Both the position numbers and the translations under genes were made by a program. This document shows, piece by piece, positions 1 to 16,864 of a DNA stretch of 64,000 bases (within the stretch, counting starts at the first letter, position 1; each line of letters starts with the position of its first letter). The notes under the pieces were generated by a model. That model saw only the letters and a list, made by a program, of their open reading frames with translations, had not been told where the DNA came from and did not search any database. Origin of the DNA: Eudorina sp. 2006-703-Eu-15 (taxonomy: Eukaryota > Chlorophyta > Chlorophyceae > Chlamydomonadales > Volvocaceae); contig BDSI01000009.1 of NCBI GenBank assembly GCA_003117195.1, forward strand, positions 1,654,594-1,718,593, written 5' to 3'.

Positions 1-315
1 GACACGTACCCGTGGGGTGGCTGTACTTGTATATACTGACACGCTACTGTGACACATCTACGCGTTACGCACGCAGCACACGCACACACATCTGTGGGTT
101 GCCGCCATGTGGTCACAGAGGTACACGACAGACGTATTGAAGGGAGACGGGCAGCCTCGGGATCACCGGCTGATGGACAGGGCCCCGGCCGCCTGCCTGC
201 GCAAGCCCAGCCCCCACCCGGAGCGAGCGCAAGCCCCCCACTAGTGCCAAGAGGGACGGGCGCGGCCATAACCAGGCCGACAGCCCCGACCGACCGACCG
301 ACCGACCGAACGCAC

Positions 316-7207
<6,892 letters not shown>

Positions 7208-8374
7208 TCTCCCTCCCGGCAGTGATATTTGGCAATGTCTATTGACCAACGAAGCGCACCAACAGATGTCAAAGTCAACATGGCAGAGCGTAAATGAATC
7301 TAGTTAGCTGAAACTGTAGGCTGGCGTGGACGGCCTCGACTTTGTTGTCGCCTCTACGACACAATTTGTACGGCCATGGTACTTCGCGCAACATGCATGC
7401 TCGAACTATTACAGAAAGCAAAAAGTATTGAGCGTACATGACAAAGGCTGCTGAATCACTGCAGAGAGCGCTTGTTATCTACCTGAAGGGTCAACCTCCG
7501 CGACATCGCTTCTGGGCTGCGGGCAGGTAAGGAGGTTACCACCCGGGCAACGCCCTCAATCCACCCTATCCCTCCCGCGCACAGCTGCGCCCTCCGATCG
7601 CGTCGTACTTTTGCGCTTCAAGCCGCTCTTGCGTGCTGCTGTACCCGGCCCCGCGCGCGTTCCGGTCCCCTCCCCTTGCAGCGCATCGCCCATCTCCCTC
7701 ACCCGGCCCCCCACATACACACACAACGAGCTCCTTTCATACCTCTCATGTTGGCACCGTCCCGGAACGTCGTCGCCCCGGCGGCCGCCGGCACTGGCCG
7801 CCTGTCAGCTGTCCCCTTCGTGCCTCCGCGCGTGCTTTCGCGCAGGTGCCGGTGGGACCCCAGCGAGTGAGAGAGGTTCCTCCCGGGGCAGAGCCGGCGG
7901 AGCAGCCCACGGCCGACAGCCCCCGCTGTTGGCTGGTTTTCCTTTTTGACCCCCGGCCGATAGCCCCGCGCTGGCCCTCACCAGTATCCCCCACTCGGAA
8001 CCACAATCAAGCAACCAGCACCGCAAAAGCGCATTCGACATCTCTGAGTCCAGCTGGAGCCATCATCGTAGCCAGACCGCGTTGGTGGCTTTTATCGTTG
8101 TGGTTCCGGAGCGTAGCCCAGATCCTCGCCATCGGCTGCACCCAGAGATTCTATCCCTCTAGGGAGATTCAGCGCAGCCCCAGACCTCCCCACGGCCACC
8201 CAACTGCGCCTTCATCCCCCTGGTTCGGTGTCCTTGTGAGGGGGGAAGGGAACTGGTAGAGCAGAGCCTCCGCCATAGCCCTGACTGCGAAGCCGCAGCA
8301 GCCCCCAAGTCCCACCAGCAGCCGCAGCAGCCCCCAACCCATCAACAGCCGCGGCGGCCGCCGCCGTTCCCGCC
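7208..8374. promoter_or_regulatory. Divergent intergenic region between RRC1 (-) and the methyltransferase (+)
   Basis: About 1.17 kb separates the two start codons, so it must hold both 5' UTRs and both promoters. I see no coding exon in it. The half next to RRC1 (7.2-7.5 kb) is clearly less GC-rich than the half next to the methyltransferase. The ATG at 8375 sits in a good context (CCGCCATGCC). No TATA box could be assigned with confidence. Confidence 0.4.
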
Positions 8375-9696
8375 ATGCCCTCGGTTCTGGACAAGGGCCC
8401 AGTGGCCAGCATCCTCTTCGAGATGCGGACCTGGCTACGCTGCATGCTGCCGTACACGCCGTACGTGGCGCCCTTCTACCCCACGCCAGACTCGGTGGGT
8501 CTGCCGCGCCGGGGCGCTGCGGCGGCGGCGTCACTGCCGCCGCCACCGCAACACCCTACACCCCTGCCTCCCTGCCTCCCCCACGCCCCGCAGGTGATCT
8601 CCCGGGTGTTGGATCTGACGGCGGTGGGCCCCGGCGACTGTCTGTACGACCTGGGCTGCGGCGACGGCCGAGTGCTGCTGGCGGCGGCGCGGCGCGGCGC
8701 GCGCGGTGTGGGGTACGAGCTGGATCCGGAGCTGGCGCGCGACGCAGTGGCGGCGGCGCGCGCCGCGGGGCTTGAGGCGCTGGTGCGGGTGGTGCGGGCG
8801 GATGCGGCCTCCGCGGACGTGAGCGAGGCCACCGTCATTGCGCTGTAGGTGGGGACGTGCTGGGGACTGGGTGCGGCCGACTGGGTGCGGGGGACTGGGC
8901 CTCGAGGCAGTCCCAAGACGACGCGCGGCGCGGCACCTCCGAGCCGGGGCCCCTAGGAGGGCTCCGTGTCCGCGTCCGCGTCAGGTAGCGGAGTAGCATC
9001 GGCCCCCAGCGCCCCGTTCCAGCGTTGAAAGTTCCGTGCCGTGCAGTACAGGCCCGTAGTCACGGCCGCAGCCCGTGGCTGCAGCTGCCGCGCGCGCGCA
9101 CCCGACTGCCCTGCCCTGGCCAGGAGGGGCCAGGCCGCCCGCATGCTCGTCGCGTGGGGTTCTTGCACCGTCGTTGCGGATCGGGCTGACCCCTCTCCCC
9201 CCTCGGGCCGCCAACTGACCTTCCCCGTCCCCCTTTCCCTGCATTACCTTCTCCACCCGCTTGCCTGCCTCTACTTCCGTACTTGATCCCCCAACTCCCT
9301 TAATCTTCCCAACGCCAGCAGCCGAGCAGCCACCACCCTCCACCCATTCGCTGTCCCCTCCCCGTCCCCGCCCCGTCCCTTCCCCATCCCTTCCCCATCC
9401 CCTCCCCATCCCCTCCCCGTCCCCTCCCCGTCCCTTCCCCGTCCCCTCCCCGTCCACTTCATCGCCTCGGTTCTGGGTTTCCTGTGTACGGCACCGGCCC
9501 TCCGGCCACCCGTGGGCGCAGCTACCTGTCCGACCACGGCAACAGCCGGCTGCTGTCGGCCGTGACGCCCTCCCTCCGCCCGGGTACCCGAGTGGCGTCC
9601 TTCTACTTCCCGGTAGGGCTGCCGGGCTGGCAGGAGCGGCTGGTCAGGACCGACCGGACAGACGGTCTGGCGGTGTACATCTACAAGGCGCCTTGA
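8375..9696 (+). CDS. FAM173-like class I SAM-dependent methyltransferase
   Basis: Three exons, 8375-8494, 8594-8844 and 9522-9696, give 181 residues. The seven-strand methyltransferase core is clear: a PFYPTPDSVISRVLDL lead-in, motif I YDLGCGDGRVLLAAARRG, an acidic strand-2 end GYELDP, and SEATVIALYLSDHGNSRL, where FAM173 and related bacterial enzymes have the VYL(T/L) strand. The tail SLRPGTRVASFYFPVGLPGW also matches the family. Animal FAM173 proteins are mitochondrial lysine methyltransferases; one modifies ATP synthase subunit c. The substrate here is inferred only, and no clear targeting peptide is visible. Codon CT|C is split by intron 2, and that intron carries a C-rich repeat. The gene converges on ARL16. 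Confidence 0.85.
9371..9452. repeat. C-rich 10-11-bp tandem repeat in methyltransferase intron 2
   Basis: Units of the form CCCC(A/G)TCCC(C/T)T repeat about eight times between the exons ending at 8844 and starting at 9522. The array is intronic and pyrimidine-rich on the coding strand. Confidence 0.7.
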
Positions 9697-10318
9697 GAGG
9701 CGAGACGCGGGGCCGACCCCGGCCAAGCGAGCGAGCTGAGCGCGCGCTGGCGCGAGAGGGACCAGTCGACGGATCGGGGGGGAGCCGGATGGATGGCTGC
9801 CTGCCTGCCGTCCTGCCCATCTGCCGCCGCCATGTCAGCCACCTCGTCGCTGTCGCCTCCGCCACCGCCATGTCACCTCCGCCACGTCGCCCTCGCGCCA
9901 CTTCAGCCCCGCCACAGCACTTCCGCGTTCCTCACGCCGAGCAGCTGGCTCCCGGCTGAGGAATCTAAGGGGGGTTAGGGGGCCCTAGGGGGTCAACCGG
10001 GCAGTCCTGTGGCACACCGGCGCTGCCGCGAGGTGAAGGCCCCCAGTGGGGGTGTCCAGGAGGAGGGGCATGATGGGTGAACAGCCCCCCGTTCTGGGCT
10101 TGGTCTTCCGTTGAGACCTCCTAGTCGAACCGGGCCCGACCCGACCCGACCCGGCCCCGATTTGATTTATCGTCCACGGAGGACATGGAGGTGATGTGCC
10201 GGTTTGCTTGAAGAGTCTGCCTGCCTGCGAAGCTCATGGCCAAACGGCCGCGGCATGCGGCTGGGTTGAGCTGGGTTGCGTGTTCTGGCGATCGGTGTTC
10301 TCTGGCGGTTGATGGCCG

Positions 10319-10343
10319 TGTGTGTGTGTGTGTGTGTGTGTGT
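10319..10343. repeat. (TG)n microsatellite
   Basis: About twelve TG dinucleotides lie in the convergent intergenic region downstream of the methyltransferase. A shorter TG run lies near 10821-10838, next to the proximal ARL16 poly(A) signal. Confidence 0.8.
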
Positions 10344-10564
10344 ACCTGCGGCGCCGGCAACCTCTGGGGCGGTGGCTCCGCGTCTGTGCTCCCTTCATAT
10401 GGGGGCGTGCGAGCACAGGAAACCCGTAGAGCGCCACGAGAACGGAGCGCGGCCCTCGGGCGCTTGCACAGAGAGGCCTCAGTTGCGTGTGTGAACATGT
10501 TGTGTATGAGAGGGTTGATCCGTGTGAACGTGAACTACATGTGTGCGTGTGTTTGGATTTTTAT

Positions 10565-10577
10565 TGTAACCGTTACA
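10565..10577. terminator. Overlapping TGTAA poly(A) signals on both strands between convergent genes
   Basis: The sequence TGTAACCGTTACA carries TGTAA on the plus strand and, four bases on, TGTAA on the minus strand. TGTAA is the volvocine poly(A) signal. It lies about 870 bp after the methyltransferase stop and about 350 bp after the ARL16 stop. ARL16 also has a nearer minus-strand TGTAA at 10838-10842. Confidence 0.5.
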
Positions 10578-10926
10578 GGGTGGACCCTATTGATGACATC
10601 ACAGAGCCCAAACCGCCGATAGCCGTTGGCCACTGCCTGTGTGCGTTGAGAAAAGTAACCATGTGTGTTCTTAGGCAGGGAGGCAGAACAGGTGTGCGTG
10701 ATGTACAAGGGACTGAGCAGCGCCCAACTAGTTGCCCGTGATCATGCGTCGTGATCATGTCTATCTTCGTAGGAAACCATGTGTATTAGTATACCATGTG
10801 TATGCTTGTAGAAAACCTTTCTGTGTGTGTGTGTGTGTTACATATCTGACCGGGCCTCTGACGTTGGCCAGGGACAGTTAACGTAGCCCCAACGGAAAGC
10901 CCCCCGCGGGGTGGGATGGAGTTTCG

Positions 10927-12901
10927 TCATCCTCTCCGTTTGGCGGTCAGGACCGCTCCCGTATGCCGCGCCTTCACCTCCACCATCCATTCCACCAACG
11001 TCTCCAGATCGGGGCACTCCTCCGGCCCCTGCACCGAACTGACGGTGACGACCCGCAGCCGACCCGGGTACAGCTGCTGCAAGGGGGGAGAAGCACGGCC
11101 GGCCGGGGTCGCGCGTGTGTATGTACCGTATTTTGTGTGCGATTTAGCAACCAAAATATTGTGGTGATGGTGGTGGCGGTGGTGTGTGGTGGTGGTGGTG
11201 GGGGGGGGGTCCTGGGGGCCGCCGAGCACAGAGCAGCAAGGGCGGTATCATCCGGCCAACTCCAGGTCCAACAGGTTCCAGGTGCGTGTGATGTGGTGCA
11301 CAGCGGGAACGCCCTCCCCCTTTTCGCGTGGAGGGCAGCACCCAGCAAGAGGTTGCAGCCCGCGCCTACGGATCCCCTCGTCCGGCTGCAGCCCTCCCAG
11401 TTCACGGCAGTCCCGCGCAGCCCCACCCCAGGAACCCCGTTGTCGCCCACCTCGAGATCCGCCAGCCCCAGCGCCAAGTCCAGCTCCACACGGCTCGCAA
11501 TGAAGGGCAGGTCCGCCTTGGTCAGAACCAGGCACACGGGCTTGGACGCGAGCTCGGGTTGCTGCAGGAAGGGTGTGGACAGGCGGTGGCGAGGGGCAGC
11601 GGTGAGGACGAGGTCGAGGTGGTGCCAGCGGCGACGGCAAGTGGCCGTCCCGATCGTCACTTTCGAAGACCAGCAGGTTCACCGCACTCCACTTTGTCCA
11701 AAAGTTATTCCGTCGTGTTTGGTGACAGACCTGAGTTGGTGATCCTTCGACTCGCTGACGTGTATAATCAATACAACCCATGGGTCTTGTAGACTACCTG
11801 GAAGCTATGACTGATGTATGAGCGCGAGCATCGGGTTGTTCGGCGGTTGGGTCGGCGGTTGGGTCGGTTGTTGGTTGGGTGGTGCGTGGTGGATAGTTGG
11901 GTCGGTGGCAATGTCGCCCCCCAGCACCCCCATCTCGACTGCCCGCACCTGCATGATGCTGTGCAGCTCCATCCCGCCCGCCGCCAGCGCGCCCGGATCG
12001 GAGATGTCCAGTGTGAACATCACGGCCTTGATGGGCCGGCTATACCAGTTGCGCCACAGAGGCTGCATGGAGCCGCCGCACTCCCTGCAGCCGCGGCCCC
12101 CGCGATGAGGCCCGCGAGGGCAGCGTGTGGGCAGTGCCGGCAGTGGGCGGTCTTCATGGTGGAGCCCGGGCAGCGCAGTTCGCACATGGGCGCTATAGGC
12201 GGCCATGGGGCTGGTTCTCGTCATCGGTCGTCACAAGCATGCGGTACGCGCGCAGTCACCAATCACCGTGTGCTGAAGAGGGTGGGGTGGGGGAGGGCAT
12301 GCTGCACGACGCGATGGAGAAAGCCATCACGGCGGCGTTGAACGCCGGGGCGATGGCGGATAGCAGGTCCTCCGTGTCCAGGACAGTGATGCCGTACATC
12401 TGCCCCGTGCATCGGGCTACTTTCCCGTTTGGACGAGCAATACTGGGCCGGGCGCGCGAGCCTCTGTCGCACCTGATCCGAATTTCCTTAAACGGGCAGC
12501 TCTTAAATGTAGGTATCCGGAAGTCCTGACTGCCATTGGTCTCGGTGGTCGCTACGCGAAAGGTCGCGGGCCCCTTGCCGTACACCGCTGCCGAAGGTTG
12601 TGAGGACACGCACAGGCTGATGGGGTTAAAGATTGTTCAAAGCACGAACAAAGTTATAAAATATGCTTGGTACATTACTCACTCCTCAGGCGCTGGCACA
12701 GAAGCGTTTTGCCGCTGCCCTGCATCGCAGGACATAAAGTACCGTGGGTCGTCAGCCACCATCCTACTTGGTCAGGAAGCAACACACATTACGATGCATA
12801 GAAATAATATGTGGTACCTGGAGGCCGACGAGGAGAATATCATCTGTGTCATCTGTGGGACTGCCCTGCCCGGACCCACAGCACAAAGCACCAGTTGACA
12901 T
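10927..12901 (-). CDS. ARL16: ARL16-like small GTPase
   Basis: Six exons close in phase: 12901-12818, 12719-12683, 12587-12473, 12084-11949, 11561-11451, 11076-10927, giving 210 residues. The P-loop is assembled across an intron: exon 1 ends ILLVGLQ and the 37-bp exon 2 begins GSGKTLLCQRLR. The switch region reads KEIRIRECGGSMQPLWRNWY, close to the unusual RELGGCMGPIW of human ARL16, which also lacks a normal WDxGG. G4 reads VLTKADLP instead of NKxD, and a G5-like VSSVQG follows. ARL16 proteins work in ciliary traffic in animals, and a ciliary role would suit a flagellate alga (inference). There is no N-terminal Gly2 for myristoylation. A minus-strand TGTAA lies 85 bp past the stop. Confidence 0.9.
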
Positions 12902-15018
12902 GCTTAAACTCTGTATACTTGCTACATTCTGACACAATAAAAGGCCTTGCGTGATGTAAAATTTAACTGTCAAGTACAGCGTTTTTCAAGGACACCACGA
13001 CGTTGTCTGCAGACGAATATATTGATTTGTCAAGTACGCAGCATAGATTAATTTGTTTACAGGACATAGGGTTGTCCTTGAAGTCGTAGGATGGCTCCGA
13101 GACCTATGAACATGCCGTACGTCGGGTACTTTACCCTCATAACCACATGCTGAACCTACATCCGAACCGTTCCGACACGAATCCCTCACCTTCCTTAGCA
13201 CCTTCCAGGCGTTCACTGTATCTTACAGCCACACCTCGGCCAACCAGCCTTCTCGTACCAGACGCGGTCACCTGACTCCCGTGCGACACTCCCACACGTC
13301 CAGCAAACGTCGATGATTAAAAGTTTTGGACGGGGCCATCAGCACGCAGAACTTATTCCTGCAACAGACTAGGCCAACGGAATCGATACATTCATCACAG
13401 GTACCCGACGATCCTTTCAGGCATTTGGGCCGAACAGAATGCGCCCCGCCGACCCTTCCAAGCACCCCTTGTCCACTACGGTGAACTCCGAAAAAGCGGT
13501 GGGAGGTACGAAACCACATGGAGCACGGTACGCCGAGCATGTCCAGTGATGCGGCACCGTAAGCACAACGCAGCCGCCATACTTGCAAACATTCGCCGAG
13601 AAACGTAGAGCACTCGGGGGTGCTCCGCAGGTACTTGCCCCCACGTGCCACCAGACGAAATCCTCCACGGTCGCGGTTCTGTCGCTTTCGTCTTGTGGCG
13701 TATGGTACACGCAGTCGGCATCTCCTCCCGTGCTACAACCAACACCGATGGCACGGAGACTTGCATCCTTTCGGCAACGCGCATCGTTAGCCGCCCGACA
13801 GCACGGGGTTGTAGATAGCGGCCGCGGCAACCTGCTGCGCCACCTGCAGCAGCGGCTGCTGTCGCCACGGCGGCATTTGTTGTCTTGTCGTGGATAGCCC
13901 ACGCACGGCCAACATGCGAATGACGAATACACATACCGCACATACGCACGACACATCAGTGTTTAGGAAAGTAAACCACCCACATCAGTGTTGTTCCAAA
14001 CACACAAACCGCACACGCCGCCGCATCTAGTTGCAGAGCGGCTCGTCGTCCTTCAATGACGTACGCCACTGAGTGCTTTCACAGAGGGACTGACAAACCT
14101 GGAACACACCTGATGGCTATTCTACTCGCGCCCCGCGGCATCCTCTCCACCTACCAACTTTTCCCCTGGCGGTAATTTACCCTTACAAATACACCTCCAT
14201 CCGTCTTCTCCATAGCTGGGCGGGCACGTTCGGCCACATCTCCCCTCGCCCGCCTCGCACGGCCGAGCCTAATATACTGGGTAGGTATCGCGCTACATAC
14301 ACAACCCGCACACGCACAGCACTGACGCAGAAAAGAACATGCAGCGGGAGAGCGTTAAGAAGCCGTACCAACGGCAGCCGGGAAACTAGGATGGCCGGCC
14401 AAACCGCGCCATCGGGGCACAAAAAACGTGCGATGCTTGGTTGCCTTTGCCCACGTGGCCCATCGCCATACGAGGAACAGAGTGGTTGCCAAACAAACGC
14501 TGCTCGTTGAGGTACAACACACATGTACACAGCCGCACATACACACACGATCTGTTTGGGCTCTGCCGTGCCCGTCACATATCATGCACACTGCTCTGCC
14601 TGCCGACGAGCACATACACACATTCTGATCGACTCTTGTAAGGTACATGCCATTCCCCACGGGCCCTCTGGGCTTGCTTGCTTGCCCTGCTGTGATTCTC
14701 TGCTCTGCGATGCTCCGTGCTCACATGCCCCGCCCAGCGCCCACACAACCCACCGGGACCCAGGCCGGGGGACTGTTTGTACAAGGATGAACCCAACCTC
14801 AGACGCGCTGTTCGCTCTCCGCTCTCCGTCCCGTCCCATCCCGTCCCGTCCGTCCGTCCGCCCGGCAACTCTCCCTTGCCTGTCGTCGCCGAGACACCGC
14901 GCGCAAATACGCGACGGGCCATGCAGCCCGTTTCACCTTCTCTCGCCCTCAGTGTACACATGATGGAACAGCTCAACCCCGAAATCCATGACACGTATGC
15001 ACCGTCGGCGGCCATAAC
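12902..15018. other. Gene-poor interval upstream of ARL16
   Basis: No exon can be supported here. The first few hundred bases must hold the ARL16 promoter and are AT-richer than the genes. A Cys-rich minus-strand reading frame (13417-13956) is the longest open stretch but resembles nothing I recognise. The rest has short competing frames on both strands. A minus-strand TGTAA at 15019-15023 is the likely poly(A) signal of the phosphatase gene and marks the right-hand boundary. Confidence 0.5.
13417..13956 (-). other. Cys-rich open frame, function unknown
   Basis: This 179-codon frame has many Cys residues and ends FTVVDKGCLEGSAGRILFGPNA at a stop. Two overlapping frames on the same strand are also open, so coding status is uncertain. 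No domain, signal peptide or splice support was found. It could be a terminal exon of a small secreted protein or chance. Confidence 0.2.
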
Positions 15019-15156
15019 TTACACACGTCGATGCAAATCGGCGACAAGCACAACGCCTTCACGCAGGCACACACGTCGGCGATACCCAGCAGACGTCGGG
15101 TGCCGGTCGGTATCAAGACACGTGCTCCACAGCGACACGGCGCGTGCTACGACAGG

Positions 15157-15390
15157 TCCCTGCCGGGGGACCTGATCCTCCCTGCCGGGGGACCTGATCC
15201 TCCCTGCCGGGGGACCTGATCCTCCCTGCCGGGGGACCTGATCCTCCCTGCCGGGGACCTGATCCTCCCTGCCGGGGACCTGATCCTCCCTGCCGGGGGA
15301 CCTGATCCTCCCTGCCGGGGGACCTGATCCTCCCTGCCGGGGGACCTGATCGTCCCTGCCGGGGGACCTGATCCTCCCTGCCGGGGGGGA
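15157..15390. repeat. 22-23-bp tandem array in the presumed 3' UTR of the PP2C gene
   Basis: About ten near-identical head-to-tail units of the form CCTGATCCTCCCTGCCGGGG(G)GA. Units differ mainly by one G, so they are young or homogenised. The array lies between the phosphatase stop (15899) and the minus-strand TGTAA at 15019, so the transcript probably carries it. There are no spacers, so it is not a CRISPR array. Confidence 0.85.
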
Positions 15391-15898
15391 TCCCAAACGC
15401 AATGCGCTGTCCTCGGCGCTGTCCTCGGCCGCCCAAGTTCCCTGGGCATGAGCAATCCGTGGCCGTGCCCAGCCACTCTCGGCCCGAGCTGCTCGCGGAA
15501 CGGGCACCCTGGGAGGGGGCCCCTGGCCATCAAAGCGCCGAGCCATTCACCGTCCCGGCTTCCCTGCGCGCCTCTCTCGCACATGCCGCCTTGAAAGCGC
15601 TCACACACACAGGCGCGCGCATGCATGCATTCGTCCGCCGCAACAGCCACAAGACTCCGGTCAGCACATGGCCGACTGCCGCGCGTCCTGTCCAAGGCGG
15701 TCCCACCTTCCTCCACCTGCCTGAGGGAACCGGAGGCTGGGAAAGCGCGTGCCAGGGGAAATCCCCTGCGAGCGCTCCCAGCTCGAAGGGGCTCCTGCCA
15801 CCCGGCGCGTGCCATCTGAAGGCTGTTGCTACGCCTGCTGCTACACCTGCTGCTGTGCTGCTACAGCTGCTAGTGCTGCTGCCTGTTGCTGATCTCGC

Positions 15899-16828
15899 TC
15901 AATCCTGGCCGGACACGAACGCCACGAGCACCGTGCAGTCGTCCATCTTGCCGCCGCCCTTGGCAAAGAACTTGGCCCACATGAAGTTGGGCTGCTGTGA
16001 GGACGTGACGCTCCAGGGGGTGCGCTGCGTGGGGTTGCGTGCGTGCAGGTGCGCCCGCTCCGCCAGCGCGCGCGCCACCCGCGCCGCGTCCTCCGGTCTG
16101 TACCCCGCGCTGCTGCCGCCGCCGCTGCCGCGACCACCACCGCCGCCGCCCCCGCCGGCGGTCGCGGACGCGGCGGCCAGGCTCTGGCTCAGCAGGCCCC
16201 GGCCGCCGCCGCGGCCTGCGGCAGCGCCGCCGCCGCCCCCGCCGCCGCTGCTGCCGCTGCTGCCCCCCGCCGTCCCGTTTGGCGCCGCCGCAGCCGCCGT
16301 CGAGGTCGTCGTCGTGGTGGTGGTGGTAGCGGTGGGTTCAACGCTCACCATGGTAGCCACCGCCGTCACCGTCGCCGTCATGACGGGCGCCTTGCCGCGT
16401 CCCGCCGCCGCCAGCTCCCGCAACTGGTGACTCACGATCACTTCGATCTCCTCGTCAAACACGTTATCAAAGAGGCCGTCCGTGGCCAGCATGATCACGT
16501 CGCCTTCCTGAACGTCCAGCATGTGCACATCCGCGTCGTCGGCCGAGTCGGGGTCCTCTACGTTGTTGGGGTGGGAGAGCTGGAACGGCATGTTGAATGC
16601 GTGCTGCTGGGCCTGCGGGGCGGCGGGGGAAGGCCAAGGGGGCAAGGTTAGTGAGGGCGGACAGTGTCACTACACCGCAACTCAGGTCGCCTGTGCTCTG
16701 TGTGGAACAGCAGCGCAGGCCGCAGGGAGCAGCCCCAGGCAAAAGAAGGGTTGCGGAAGATGGGTTGGCGGGCACTGGATAAGGTGAAGCGCAGACGTGT
16801 GGCATGCCGTGCTGTATCCCATTCCCAG

Positions 16829-16864
<36 letters not shown>

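Noticed and set aside
15157..15390. CRISPR-like regular repeat array
   Set aside because: Units are contiguous with no unique spacers, there are no cas genes and the genome is eukaryotic. It is a minisatellite.
15402..16430. 342-codon plus-strand frame
   Set aside because: It is antisense to the last PP2C exon and 3' UTR. Pro/Arg-rich shadow frame.
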